Below are positions 10,436 to 24,348 of a stretch of DNA of 64,000 nt, piece by piece. The stretch is taken from the NCBI GenBank assembly GCA_949752795.1, contig CATKHW010000427.1:186001-250000 (forward strand), read 5' to 3'. The notes under the pieces are model-generated. The model ran no database searches. It was not told the origin of the DNA and saw only the letters and a list, made by a program, of their open reading frames with translations. Both the position numbers and the translations under genes were made by a program. Origin of the DNA: Hyperoodon ampullatus. Taxonomy: Eukaryota; Chordata; Mammalia; Artiodactyla; Ziphiidae. Every line of letters starts with the position of its first letter. Positions within the stretch are counted from its first letter, which is position 1.

Positions 10436-12174
10436 TGGGGTGGCTGTGTCTTTTTGATTTTCAGTTTTCCCAAGGTATATTCGCTAGACTGGAAGTGCCC
10501 TTGGCTCTGTAGCTCTGTTGTTTACTTGTTTTAGGGAACACAATGCACTCCTCCAGAGAGGCAGTTGGCAATTTACATCCCGCCCATCAGCATAACAAGG
10601 CTCCCTGTTCTCCAGGGCCTGTCTTGCCTTTCTGGTTTTTACACATTTTGTGGATGTCCCTTTTGACCGGTGGGAAGTGATACTTCTCTGTAGTGCAGAC
10701 TTGCATTGCCCGCTTGCTTGCTTGGCCAAAAAGGGCGTATGCGTTTTCTCCTGAATATATTCAGGAGAAAACGCATACGCCCTTTTTGGCCAAGTGCATC
10801 ATTGTCGAAGTTGTGCCCCTCTTCCTGTGCTTTAAAGGCGATTCCAACGTACCTCTTGAAATCTGTTTCCTGCTATTCTGCCTCGCTTTCAAGTCCGCCT
10901 CGTTGCCTTCCCTCAACAGATTTTTGGACGATAGTTGTCCTTTATTACTCGGCCAGTTTGTGAATTGCTGTGCCCCTGAGCTCCATTTTTCAACTCGTTT
11001 TTGGTGAGCTGACCGCAAGTCCAAAATTTTGGTTCCGGATCTATACTGATTCCCGGTGGGTGGCTGAGACTTTGGTTAATTCTTCTTCCTGCCGGGAAAT
11101 TACAGTGATATGTGCCCGTCCAAATGCCTAACAGCTACTCTCTCATTGGTTCTCCCTCTTCCCTTTCATCCTCTGCCAAATTGGCAACCTGTGCGAACCA
11201 GGAGGTTAAAGGGGCTGTCTCTCCAAGTTGGGAGGTTGATAATAAAGCAGATGGAAAGTCAAACCGGAGCACCAGGAGAGGGACTATTCGTTGAGTTTTA
11301 GAAACCTTTCGTATTCACAGTGTGTCCGTTCTCTAGGATTCCCGTACATGTTATATCTGTAGTAATATTCCCTTCAACCTGGAGAGTTGGGACCCATGGA
11401 ATGTGTGCCATGCATTATTGCTTTAAAGGGTCTGCATTTGCTCACCCAATCTCACCAATCCTCTCAGTCCCAAGTGTCCAGCCTTATGCCACATCCAGCT
11501 GTCATTGTAGATAGGGTCATTTCAGGTTTCATCAGAGACCCTGAAGGAATTGTAAAGAATTTCCCAGTTTTTTTGTTTTATTTTTGAAATTCCTTTTTAT
11601 AGTGGGTTTGAGCTGATTCTCGCTGCCATATTTATCCCAGTCTAGACACACTTGATTCCCTTACGGAGACATATCAATACATAGGTTTTAAGATTCTTAC
11701 TAGTCAGATATATTCCTCTGCGGGAAATATGGGGTTTTGAGTCCCTTTCACTGAGAAAGGTGTAGGTCTTGTCTATTCCATAGTTGGTTTTTGGAACGGT
11801 ACCTGTGCTTATATCAAACTCTGGTTTTATGCATCACCCCACCTCTCCTTCCCCCTTAAGCAGGCATAAGAGTGTTTTCTAAATGTGAGACACTGTTCTC
11901 TTTCCTAACTCAGTTCAAGTGTAGCCATGTTTACAGGATCTTCCTAAGTGATATCTTATGATAAGTTTCTTTTTCTCTGTGACTTATTTCACTTAGAATC
12001 ATCGTACCTGAATCCACCCATTTTGCTGCTACTGGTCTTATGACATTGATTTCATGGCTGAGGGATATTCCATCGTACGTAAGTACCACAATTTTTTGAA
12101 CCATTTTTATATTTCCTGGGATATTTAAGGTGTACCCAAGTTGAGGTCCTTGTAAGCAGTGCAGCCCTAAATTT
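10436..12174 (+). repeat. Satellite unit 7 (1,739 bp)
   Basis: Departures: G48, C601, A1321, C1509, plus a private C at offset 265. The G48/C601/A1321 set recurs in units 18, 27 and 33. Palindrome at 10721-10794, perfect. Confidence 0.97.
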
Positions 12175-13914
12175 TGGGGTGGCTGTGTCTTTTTGATTTT
12201 CAGTTTTCCCAAGGTATATTCCCTAGACTGGAAGTGCCCTTGGCTCTGTAGCTCTGTTGTTTACTTGTTTTAGGGAACACAATGCACTCCTCCAGAGAGG
12301 CAGTTGGCAATTTACATCCCGCCCATCAGCATAACAAGGCTCCCTGTTCTCCAGGGCCTGTCTTGCCTTTCTGGTTTTTACACATTTTGTGGATGTCCCT
12401 TTTGACGGGTGGGAAGTTATACTTCTTTGTAGCGCAGATTTGCATTGCCCGCTTGCTTGCTTGGCCAAAAAGGGCGTATGCGTTTTCTCCTGAATATATT
12501 CAGGAGAAAACGCATACGCCCTTTTTGGCCAAGTGCATCATTGTCGAAGTTGTGCCCCTCTTCCTGTGCTTTAAAGGCGATTCCAACGTACCTCTGGAAA
12601 TCTGTTTCCTGCTATTCTGCCTCGCTTTCAAGTCCGCCTCGTTGCCTTCCCTCAACAGATTTTTGGACGATAGTTGTCCTTTATTACTCGGCCAGTTTGT
12701 GAATTGCTGTGCCCCTGAGCTCCATTTTTCAACTCGTTTTTGGTGAGCTGACCGCAAGTCCAAAATTTTGGTTCAGGATCTATACTGATTCCCGGTGGGT
12801 GGCTGAGACTTTGGTTAATTCTTCTTCCTGCCGGGAAATTACAGTGATATGTGCCCGTCCAAATGCCTAACAGCTACTCTCTCATTGGTTCTCCCTCTTC
12901 CCTTTCATCCTCTGCCAAATTGGCAACCTGTGCGAACCAGGAGGTTAAAGGGGCTGTCTCTCCAAGTTGGGAGGTTGATAATAAAGCAGATGGAAAGTCA
13001 AACCGGAGCACCAGGAGAGGGACTATTCGTTGAGTTTTAGAAACCTTTCGTATTCACAGTGTGTCCGTTCTCTAGGATTCCCGTACATGTTATATCTGTA
13101 GTAATATTCCCTTCAACCTGGAGAGTTGGGACCCATGGAATGTGTGCCATGCATTATTGCTTTAAAGGGTCTGCATTTGCTCACCCAATCTCACCAATCC
13201 TCTCAGTCCCAAGTGTCCAGCCTTATGCCACATCCAGCTGTCATTGTAGATAGGGTCATTTCAGGTTTCATCAGAGACCCTGAAGGAATTGTAAAGAATT
13301 TCCCAGTTTTTTTGTTTTATTTTTGAAATTCCTTTTTATAGTGGGTTTGAGCTGATTCTCGCTGCCATATTTATCCCAGTCTAGACACACTTGATTCCCT
13401 TACGGAGACATATCAATACATAGGTTTTAAGATTCTTACTAGTCAGATATATTCCTCTGCGGGAAATATGGGGTTTTGAGTCCCTTTCACTGAGGAAGGT
13501 GTAGGTCTTGTCTATTCCATAGTTGGTTTTTGGAACGGTACCTGTGCTTATATCAAACTCTGGTTTTATGCATCACCCCACCTCTCCTTCCCCCTTAAGC
13601 AGGCATAAGAGTGTTTTCTAAATGTGAGACACTGTTCTCTTTCCTAACTCAGTTCAAGTGTAGCCATGTTTACAGGATCTTCATAAGTGATATCTTATGA
13701 TAAGTTTCTTTTTCTCTGTGACTTATTTCACTTAGAATCATCGTACCTGAATCCACCCATTTTGCTGCTACTGGTCTTATGACATTGATTTCATGGCTGA
13801 GGGATATTCCATCGTACGTAAGTACCACAATTTTTTGAACCATTTTTTATATTTCCTGGGATATTTAAGGTGTACCCAAGTTGAGGTCCTTGTAAGCAGT
13901 GCAGCCCTAAATTT
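12175..13914 (+). repeat. Satellite unit 8 (1,740 bp, extra T)
   Basis: Departures: G233, T244, T253, C259, G422 and a six-T run at 13843-13848. Same diagnostic haplotype as unit 3, five units upstream. Palindrome at 12460-12533, perfect. Confidence 0.97.
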
Positions 13915-13952
13915 TGGGGTGGCTGTGTCTTTTTGATTTTCAGTTTTCCCAA
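13670..13952 (-). pseudogene. LINE-1 ORF2 remnant, frameshifted copy (unit 8/9 junction)
   Basis: Carries the same single-T insertion (13843-13848) as the copy in unit 3, showing common descent of the two units. Confidence 0.75.
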
Positions 13953-15653
13953 GGTATATTCCCTAGACTGGAAGTGCCCTTGGCTCTGTAGCTCTGTTGT
14001 TTACTTGTTTTAGGGAACACAATGCACTCCTCCAGAGAGGCAGTTGGCAATTTACATCCCGCCCATCAGCATAACAAGGCTCCCTGTTCTCCAGGGCCTG
14101 TCTTGCCTTTCTGGTTTTTACACATTTTGTGGATGTCCCTTTTGACCGGTGGGAAGTGATACTTCTCTGTAGTGCAGATTTGCATTGCCCGCTTGCTTGC
14201 TTGGCCAAAAAGGGCGTATGCGTTTTCTCCTGAATATATTCAGGAGAAAACGCATACGCCCTTTTTGGCCAAGTGCATCATTGTCGAAGTTGTGCCCCTC
14301 TTCCTGTGCTTTAAAGGCGATTCCAACGTACCTCTTGAAATCTGTTTCCTGCTATTCTGCCTCGCTTTCAAGTCCGCCTCGTTGCCTTCCCTCAACAGAT
14401 TTTTGGACGATAGTTGTCCTTTATTACTCGGCCAGTTTGTGAATTGCTGTGCCCCTGAGCTCCATTTTTCAACTCGTTTTTGGTGAGCTGACCGCAAGTC
14501 CAAAATTTTGGTTCCGGATCTATACTGATTCCCGGTGGGTGGCTGAGACTTTGGTTAATTCTTCTTCCTGCCGGGAAATTACAGTGATATGTGCCCGTCC
14601 AAATGCCTAACAGCTACTCTCTCATTGGTTCTCCCTCTTCCCTTTCATCCTCTGCCAAATTGGCAACCTGTGCGAACCAGGAGGTTAAAGGGGCTGTCTC
14701 TCCAAGTTGGGAGGTTGATAATAAAGCAGATGGAAAGTCAAACCGGAGCACCAGGAGAGGGACTATTCGTTGAGTTTTAGAAACCTTTCGTATTCACAGT
14801 GTGTCCGTTCTCTAGGATTCCCGTACATGTTATATCTGTAGTAATATTCCCTTCAACCTGGAGAGTTGGGACCCATGGAATGTGTGCCATGCATTATTGC
14901 TTTAAAGGGTCTGCATTTGCTCACCCAATCTCACCAATCCTCTCAGTCCCAAGTGTCCAGCCTTATGCCACATCCAGCTGTCATTGTAGATAGGGTCATT
15001 TCAGGTTTCATCAGAGACCCTGAAGGAATTGTAAAGAATTTCCCAGTTTTTTTGTTTTATTTTTGAAATTCCTTTTTATAGTGGGTTTGAGCTGATTCTC
15101 GCTGCCATATTTATCCCAGTCTAGACACACTTGATTCCCTTACGGAGACATATCAATACATAGGTTTTAAGATTCTTACTAGTCAGATATATTCCTCTGC
15201 GGGAAATATGGGGTTTTGAGTCCCTTTCACTGAGGAAGGTGTAGGTCTTGTCTATTCCATAGTTGGTTTTTGGAACGGTACCTGTGCTTATATCAAACTC
15301 TGGTTTTATGCATCACCCCACCTCTCCTTCCCCCTTAAGCAGGCATAAGAGTGTTTTCTAAATGTGAGACACTGTTCTCTTTCCTAACTCAGTTCAAGTG
15401 TAGCCATGTTTACAGGATCTTCATAAGTGATATCTTATGATAAGTTTCTTTTTCTCTGTGACTTATTTCACTTAGAATCATCGTACCTGAATCCACCCAT
15501 TTTGCTGCTACTGGTCTTATGACATTGATTTCATGGCTGAGGGATATTCCATCGTACGTAAGTACCACAATTTTTTGAACCATTTTTATATTTCCTGGGA
15601 TATTTAAGGTGTACCCAAGTTGAGGTCCTTGTAAGCAGTGCAGCCCTAAATTT
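13915..15653 (+). repeat. Satellite unit 9 (1,739 bp)
   Basis: Departure: C601 only. Palindrome at 14200-14273, perfect. Confidence 0.97.
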
Positions 15654-17392
15654 TGGGGTGGCTGTGTCTTTTTGATTTTCAGTTTTCCCAAGGTATATTC
15701 GCTAGACTGGAAGTGCCCTTGGCTCTGTAGCTCTGTTGTTTACTTGTTTTAGGGAACACAATGCACTCCTCCAGAGAGGCAGTTGGCAATTTACATCCCG
15801 CCCATCAGCATAACAAGGCTCCCTGTTCTCCAGGGCCTGTCTTGCCTTTCTGGTTTTTACACATTTTGTGGATGTCCCTTTTGACCGGTGGGAAGTGATA
15901 CTTCTCTGTAGTGCAGATTTGCATTGCCCGCTTGCTTGCTTGGCCAAAAAGGGCGTATGCGTTTTCTCCTGAATATATTCAGGAGAAAACGCATACGCCC
16001 TTTTTGGCCAAGTGCATCATTGTCGAAGTTGTGCCCCTCTTCCTGTGCTTTAAAGGCGATTCCAACGTACCTCTGGAAACCTGTTTCCTGCTATTCTGCC
16101 TCGCTTTCAAGTCCGCCTCGTTGCCTTCCCTCAACAGATTTTTGGACGATAGTTGTCCTTTATTACTCGGCCAGTTTGTGAATTGCTGTGCCCCTGAGCT
16201 CCATTTTTCAACTCGTTTTTGGTGAGCTGACCGCAAGTCCAAAATTTTGGTTCAGGATCTATACTGATTCCCGGTGGGTGGCTGAGACTTTGGTTAATTC
16301 TTCTTCCTGCCGGGAAATTACAGTGATATGTGCCCGTCCAAATGCCTAACAGCTACTCTCTCATTGGTTCTCCCTCTTCCCTTTCATCCTCTGCCAAATT
16401 GGCAACCTGTGCGAACCAGGAGGTTAAATGGGCTGTCTCTCCAAGTTGGGAGGTTGATAATAAAGCAGATGGAAAGTCAAACCGGAGCACCAGGAGAGGG
16501 ACTATTCGTTGAGTTTTAGAAACCTTTCGTATTCACAGTGTGTCCGTTCTCTAGGATTCCCGTACATGTTATATCTGTAGTAATATTCCCTTCAACCTGG
16601 AGAGTTGGGACCCATGGAATGTGTGCCATGCATTATTGCTTTAAAGGGTCTGCATTTGCTCACCCAATCTCACCAATCCTCTCAGTCCCAAGTGTCCAGC
16701 CTTATGCCACATCCAGCTGTCATTGTAGATAGGGTCATTTCAGGTTTCATCAGAGACCCTGAAGGAATTGTAAAGAATTTCCCAGTTTTTTTGTTTTATT
16801 TTTGAAATTCCTTTTTATAGTGGGTTTGAGCTGATTCTCGCTGCCATATTTATCCCAGTCTAGACACACTTGATTCCCTTACGGAGACATACCAATACAT
16901 AGGTTTTAAGATTCTTACTAGTCAGATATATTCCTCTGCGGGAAATATGGGGTTTTGAGTCCCTTTCACTGAGGAAGGTGTAGGTCTTGTCTATTCCATA
17001 GTTGGTTTTTGGAACGGTACCTGTGCTTATATCAAACTCTGGTTTTATGCATCACCCCACCTCTCCTTCCCCCTTAAGCAGGCATAAGAGTGTTTTCTAA
17101 ATGTGAGACACTGTTCTCTTTCCTAACTCAGTTCAAGTGTAGCCATGTTTACAGGATCTTCCTAAGTGATATCTTATGATAAGTTTCTTTTTCTCTGTGA
17201 CTTATTTCACTTAGAATCATCGTACCTGAATCCACCCATTTTGCTGCTACTGGTCTTATGACATTGATTTCATGGCTGAGGGATATTCCATCGTACGTAA
17301 GTACCACAATTTTTTGAACCATTTTTATATTTCCTGGGATATTTAAGGTGTACCCAAGTTGAGGTCCTTGTAAGCAGTGCAGCCCTAAATTT
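15654..17392 (+). repeat. Satellite unit 10 (1,739 bp)
   Basis: Departures: G48, G422, C427, T776, C1239, C1509. This six-site haplotype is repeated exactly in unit 16, 10,434 bp downstream. Palindrome at 15939-16012, perfect. Confidence 0.97.
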
Positions 17393-19131
17393 TGGGGTGG
17401 CTGTGTCTTTTTGATTTTCAGTTTTCCCAAGGTATATTCCCTAGACTGGAAGTGCCCTTGGCTCTGTAGCTCTGTTGTTTACTTGTTTTAGGGAACACAA
17501 TGCACTCCTCCAGAGAGGCAGTTGGCAATTTACATCCCGCCCATCAGCATAACAAGGCTCCCTGTTCTCCAGGGCCTGTCTTGCCTTTCTGGTTTTTACA
17601 CATTTTGTGGATGTCCCTTTTGACCGGTGGGAAGTGATACTTCTCTGTAGTGCAGATTTGCATTGCCCGCTTGCTTGCTTGGCCAAAAAGGGCGTATGCG
17701 TTTTCTCCTGAATATATTCAGGAGAAAACGCATACGCCCTTTTTGGCCAAGTGCATCATTGTCGAAGTTGTGCCCCTCTTCCTGTGCTTTAAAGGCGATT
17801 CCAACGTACCTCTGGAAATCTGTTTCCTGCTATTCTGCCTCGCTTTCAAGTCCGCCTCGTTGCCTTCCCTCAACAGATTTTTGGACGATAGTTGTCCTTT
17901 ATTACTCGGCCAGTTTGTGAATTGCTGTGCCCCTGAGCTCCATTTTTCAACTCGTTTTTGGTGAGCTGACCGCAAGTCCAAAATTTTGGTTCAGGATCTA
18001 TACTGATTCCCGGTGGGTGGCTGAGACTTTGGTTAATTCTTCTTCCTGCCGGGAAATTACAGTGATATGTGCCCGTCCAAATGCCTAACAGCTACTCTCT
18101 CATTGGTTCTCCCTCTTCCCTTTCATCCTCTGCCAAATTGGCAACCTGTGCGAACCAGGAGGTTAAAGGGGCTGTCTCTCCAAGTTGGGAGGTTGATAAT
18201 AAAGCAGATGGAAAGTCAAACCGGAGCACCAGGAGAGGGACTATTCGTTGAGTTTTAGAAACCTTTCGTATTCACAGTGTGTCCGTTCTCTAGGATTCCC
18301 GTACATGTTATATCTGTAGTAATATTCCCTTCAACCTGGAGAGTTGGGACCCATGGAATGTGTGCCATGCATTATTGCTTTAAAGGGTCTGCATTTGCTC
18401 ACCCAATCTCACCAATCCTCTCAGTCCCAAGTGTCCAGCCTTATGCCACATCCAGCTGTCATTGTAGATAGGGTCATTTCAGGTTTCATCAGAGACCCTG
18501 AAGGAATTGTAAAGAATTTCCCAGTTTTTTTGTTTTATTTTTGAAATTCCTTTTTATAGTGGGTTTGAGCTGATTCTCGCTGCCATATTTATCCCAGTCT
18601 AGACACACTTGATTCCCTTACGGAGACATATCAATACATAGGTTTTAAGATTCTTACTAGTCAGATATATTCCTCTGCGGGAAATATGGGGTTTTGAGTC
18701 CCTTTCACTGAGGACGGTGTAGGTCTTGTCTATTCCATAGTTGGTTTTTGGAACGGTACCTGTGCTTATATCAAACTCTGGTTTTATGCATCACCCCACC
18801 TCTCCTTCCCCCTTAAGCAGGCATAAGAGTGTTTTCTAAATGTGAGACACTGTTCTCTTTCCTAACTCAGTTCAAGTGTAGCCATGTTTACAGGATCTTC
18901 ATAAGTGATATCTTATGATAAGTTTCTTTTTCTCTGTGACTTATTTCACTTAGAATCATCGTACCTGAATCCACCCATTTTGCTGCTACTGGTCTTATGA
19001 CATTGATTTCATGGCTGAGGGATATTCCATCGTACGTAAGTACCACAATTTTTTGAACCATTTTTATATTTCCTGGGATATTTAAGGTGTACCCAAGTTG
19101 AGGTCCTTGTAAGCAGTGCAGCCCTAAATTT
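17393..19131 (+). repeat. Satellite unit 11 (1,739 bp)
   Basis: Departures: G422 and C1323, the same as unit 14. Palindrome at 17678-17751, perfect. Confidence 0.97.
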
Positions 19132-20870
19132 TGGGGTGGCTGTGTCTTTTTGATTTTCAGTTTTCCCAAGGTATATTCCCTAGACTGGAAGTGCCCTTGG
19201 CTCTGTAGCTCTGTTGTTTACTTGTTTTAGGGAACACAATGCACTCCTCCAGAGAGGCAGTTGGCAATTTACATCCCGCCCATCAGCATAACAAGGCTCC
19301 CTGTTCTCCAGGGCCTGTCTTGCCTTTCTGGTTTTTACACATTTTGTGGATGTCCCTTTTGACCGGTGGGAAGTGATACTTCTCTGTAGTGCAGATTTGC
19401 ATTGCCCGCTTGCTTGCTTGGCCAAAAAGGGCGTATGCGTTTTCTCCTGAATATATTCAGGAGAAAACGCATACGCCCTTTTTGGCCAAGTGCATCATTG
19501 TCGAAGTTGTGCCCCTCTTCCTGTGCTTTAAAGGCGATTCCAACGTACCTCTTGAAATCTGTTTCCTGCTATTCTGCCTCGCTTTCAAGTCCGCCTCGTT
19601 GCCTTCCCTCAACAGATTTTTGGACGATAGTTGTCCTTTATTACTCGGCCAGTTTGTGAATTGCTGTGCCCCTGAGCTCCATTTTTCAACTCGTTTTTGG
19701 TGAGCTGACCGCAAGTCCAAAATTTTGGTTCAGGATCTATACTGATTCCCGGTGGGTGGCTGAGACTTTGGTTAATTCTTCTTCCTGCCGGGAAATTACA
19801 GTGATATGTGCCCGTCCAAATGCCTAACAGCTACTCTCTCATTGGTTCTCCCTCTTCCCTTTCATCCTCTGCCAAATTGGCAACCTGTGCGAACCAGGAG
19901 GTTAAAGGGGCTGTCTCTCCAAGTTGGGAGGTTGATAATAAAGCAGATGGAAAGTCAAACCGGAGCACCAGGAGAGGGACTATTCGTTGAGTTTTAGAAA
20001 CCTTTCGTATTCACAGTGTGTCCGTTCTCTAGGATTCCCGTACATGTTATATCTGTAGTAATATTCCCTTCAACCTGGAGAGTTGGGACCCATGGAATGT
20101 GTGCCATGCATTATTGCTTTAAAGGGTCTGCATTTGCTCACCCAATCTCACCAATCCTCTCAGTCCCAAGTGTCCAGCCTTATGCCACATCCAGCTGTCA
20201 TTGTAGATAGGGTCATTTCAGGTTTCATCAGAGACCCTGAAGGAATTGTAAAGAATTTCCCAGTTTTTTTGTTTTATTTTTGAAATTCCTTTTTATAGTG
20301 GGTTTGAGCTGATTCTCGCTGCCATATTTATCCCAGTCTAGACACACTTGATTCCCTTACGGAGACATATCAATACATAGGTTTTAAGATTCTTACTAGT
20401 CAGATATATTCCTCTGCGGGAAATATGGGGTTTTGAGTCCCTTTCACTGAGAAAGGTGTAGGTCTTGTCTATTCCATAGTTGGTTTTTGGAACGGTACCT
20501 GTGCTTATATCAAACTCTGGTTTTATGCATCACCCCACCTCTCCTTCCCCCTTAAGCAGGCATAAGAGTGTTTTCTAAATGTGAGACACTGTTCTCTTTC
20601 CTAACTCAGTTCAAGTGTAGCCATGTTTACAGGATCTTCATAAGTGATATCTTATGATAAGTTTCTTTTTCTCTGTGACTTATTTCACTTAGAATCATCG
20701 TACCTGAATCCACCCATTTTGCTGCTACTGGTCTTATGACATTGATTTCATGGCTGAGGGATATTCCATCGTACGTAAGTACCACAATTTTTTGAACCAT
20801 TTTTATATTTCCTGGGATATTTAAGGTGTACCCAAGTTGAGGTCCTTGTAAGCAGTGCAGCCCTAAATTT
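19132..20870 (+). repeat. Satellite unit 12 (1,739 bp)
   Basis: Departure: A1321. Palindrome at 19417-19490, perfect. Confidence 0.97.
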
Positions 20871-22609
20871 TGGGGTGGCTGTGTCTTTTTGATTTTCAGT
20901 TTTCCCAAGGTATATTCCCTAGACTGGAAGTGCCCTTGGCTCTGTAGCTCTGTTGTTTACTTGTTTTAGGGAACACAATGCACTCCTCCAGAGAGGCAGT
21001 TGGCAATTTACATCCCGCCCATCAGCATAACAAGGCTCCCTGTTCTCCAGGGCCTGTCTTGCCTTTCTGGTTTTTACACATTTTGTGGATGTCCCTTTTG
21101 ACCGGTGGGAAGTGATACTTCTCTGTAGTGCAGATTTGCATTGCCCGCTTGCTTGCTTGGCCAAAAAGGGCGTATGCGTTTTCTCCTGAATATTTTCAGG
21201 AGAAAACGCATACGCCCTTTTTGGCCAAGTGCATCATTGTCGAAGTTGTGCCCCTCTTCCTGTGCTTTAAAGGCGATTCCAACGTACCTCTGGAAATCTG
21301 TTTCCTGCTATTCTGCCTCGCTTTCAAGTCCGCCTCGTTGCCTTCCCTCAACAGATTTTTGGACGATAGTTGTCCTTTATTACTCGGCCAGTTTGTGAAT
21401 TGCTGTGCCCCTGAGCTCCATTTTTCAACTCGTTTTTGGTGAGCTGACCGCAAGTCCAAAATTTTGGTTCAGGATCTATACTGATTCCCGGTGGGTGGCT
21501 GAGACTTTGGTTAATTCTTCTTCCTGCCGGGAAATTACAGTGATATGTGCCCGTCCAAATGCCTAACAGCTACTCTCTCATTGGTTCTCCCTCTTCCCTT
21601 TCATCCTCTGCCAAATTGGCAACCTGTGCGAACCAGGAGGTTAAAGGGGCTGTCTCTCCAAGTTGGGAGGTTGATAATAAAGCAGATGGAAAGTCAAACC
21701 GGAGCACCAGGAGAGGGACTATTCGTTGAGTTTTAGAAACCTTTCGTATTCACAGTGTGTCCGTTCTCTAGGATTCCCGTACATGTTATATCTGTAGTAA
21801 TATTCCCTTCAACCTGGAGAGTTGGGACCCATGGAATGTGTGCCATGCATTATTGCTTTAAAGGGTCTGCATTTGCTCACCCAATCTCACCAATCCTCTC
21901 AGTCCCAAGTGTCCAGCCTTATGCCACATCCAGCTGTCATTGTAGATAGGGTCATTTCAGGTTTCATCAGAGACCCTGAAGGAATTGTAAAGAATTTCCC
22001 AGTTTTTTTGTTTTATTTTTGAAATTCCTTTTTATAGTGGGTTTGAGCTGATTCTCGCTGCCATATTTATCCCAGTCTAGACACACTTGATTCCCTTACG
22101 GAGACATACCAATACATAGGTTTTAAGATTCTTACTAGTCAGATATATTCCTCTGCGGGAAATATGGGGTTTTGAGTCCCTTTCACTGAGGAAGGTGTAG
22201 GTCTTGTCTATTCCATAGTTGGTTTTTGGAACGGTACCTGTGCTTATATCAAACTCTGGTTTTATGCATCACCCCACCTCTCCTTCCCCCTTAAGCAGGC
22301 ATAAGAGTGTTTTCTAAATGTGAGACACTGTTCTCTTTCCTAACTCAGTTCAAGTGTAGCCATGTTTACAGGATCTTCATAAGTGATATCTTATGATAAG
22401 TTTCTTTTTCTCTGTGACTTATTTCACTTAGAATCATCGTACCAGAATCCACCCATTTTGCTGCTACTGGTCTTATGACATTGATTTCATGGCTGAGGGA
22501 TATTCCATCGTACGTAAGTACCACAATTTTTTGAACCATTTTTATATTTCCTGGGATATTTAAGGTGTACCCAAGTTGAGGTCCTTGTAAGCAGTGCAGC
22601 CCTAAATTT
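20871..22609 (+). repeat. Satellite unit 13 (1,739 bp, palindrome-centre variant)
   Basis: Departures: T324, G422, C1239, A1574. T324 breaks the second base pair from the palindrome centre, giving a TATT loop; palindrome at 21156-21229. The haplotype recurs in units 19, 28 and 34. Confidence 0.97.
21156..21229. repeat. 74 bp palindrome, centre variant (units 13, 19, 28, 34)
   Basis: A-to-T at the second base right of the centre converts tattc to ttttc. The outer 35 bp of each arm still pair and the four central bases become a loop. The same variant is at 31590-31663, 47256-47329 and 57700-57773. Confidence 0.93.
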
Positions 22610-24348
22610 TGGGGTGGCTGTGTCTTTTTGATTTTCAGTTTTCCCAAGGTATATTCCCTAGACTGGAAGTGCCCTTGGCTCTGTAGCTCTGTTGTTTACT
22701 TGTTTTAGGGAACACAATGCACTCCTCCAGAGAGGCAGTTGGCAATTTACATCCCGCCCATCAGCATAACAAGGCTCCCTGTTCTCCAGGGCCTGTCTTG
22801 CCTTTCTGGTTTTTACACATTTTGTGGATGTCCCTTTTGACCGGTGGGAAGTGATACTTCTCTGTAGTGCAGATTTGCATTGCCCGCTTGCTTGCTTGGC
22901 CAAAAAGGGCGTATGCGTTTTCTCCTGAATATATTCAGGAGAAAACGCATACGCCCTTTTTGGCCAAGTGCATCATTGTCGAAGTTGTGCCCCTCTTCCT
23001 GTGCTTTAAAGGCGATTCCAACGTACCTCTGGAAATCTGTTTCCTGCTATTCTGCCTCGCTTTCAAGTCCGCCTCGTTGCCTTCCCTCAACAGATTTTTG
23101 GACGATAGTTGTCCTTTATTACTCGGCCAGTTTGTGAATTGCTGTGCCCCTGAGCTCCATTTTTCAACTCGTTTTTGGTGAGCTGACCGCAAGTCCAAAA
23201 TTTTGGTTCAGGATCTATACTGATTCCCGGTGGGTGGCTGAGACTTTGGTTAATTCTTCTTCCTGCCGGGAAATTACAGTGATATGTGCCCGTCCAAATG
23301 CCTAACAGCTACTCTCTCATTGGTTCTCCCTCTTCCCTTTCATCCTCTGCCAAATTGGCAACCTGTGCGAACCAGGAGGTTAAAGGGGCTGTCTCTCCAA
23401 GTTGGGAGGTTGATAATAAAGCAGATGGAAAGTCAAACCGGAGCACCAGGAGAGGGACTATTCGTTGAGTTTTAGAAACCTTTCGTATTCACAGTGTGTC
23501 CGTTCTCTAGGATTCCCGTACATGTTATATCTGTAGTAATATTCCCTTCAACCTGGAGAGTTGGGACCCATGGAATGTGTGCCATGCATTATTGCTTTAA
23601 AGGGTCTGCATTTGCTCACCCAATCTCACCAATCCTCTCAGTCCCAAGTGTCCAGCCTTATGCCACATCCAGCTGTCATTGTAGATAGGGTCATTTCAGG
23701 TTTCATCAGAGACCCTGAAGGAATTGTAAAGAATTTCCCAGTTTTTTTGTTTTATTTTTGAAATTCCTTTTTATAGTGGGTTTGAGCTGATTCTCGCTGC
23801 CATATTTATCCCAGTCTAGACACACTTGATTCCCTTACGGAGACATATCAATACATAGGTTTTAAGATTCTTACTAGTCAGATATATTCCTCTGCGGGAA
23901 ATATGGGGTTTTGAGTCCCTTTCACTGAGGACGGTGTAGGTCTTGTCTATTCCATAGTTGGTTTTTGGAACGGTACCTGTGCTTATATCAAACTCTGGTT
24001 TTATGCATCACCCCACCTCTCCTTCCCCCTTAAGCAGGCATAAGAGTGTTTTCTAAATGTGAGACACTGTTCTCTTTCCTAACTCAGTTCAAGTGTAGCC
24101 ATGTTTACAGGATCTTCATAAGTGATATCTTATGATAAGTTTCTTTTTCTCTGTGACTTATTTCACTTAGAATCATCGTACCTGAATCCACCCATTTTGC
24201 TGCTACTGGTCTTATGACATTGATTTCATGGCTGAGGGATATTCCATCGTACGTAAGTACCACAATTTTTTGAACCATTTTTATATTTCCTGGGATATTT
24301 AAGGTGTACCCAAGTTGAGGTCCTTGTAAGCAGTGCAGCCCTAAATTT
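22610..24348 (+). repeat. Satellite unit 14 (1,739 bp)
   Basis: Departures: G422 and C1323. Palindrome at 22895-22968, perfect. Confidence 0.97.

Larger units (their letters stand above)
3479..17392 (+). repeat. Five-unit higher-order repeat, units 3-5 and 8-10
   Basis: Offset 8,696 bp at units 3/8 and 4/9. Unit 3 equals 8, including the extra T and the T244-T253-C259 haplotype. Units 5 and 10 share T776, C1239 and C1509, though 10 has three further changes. Confidence 0.75.
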
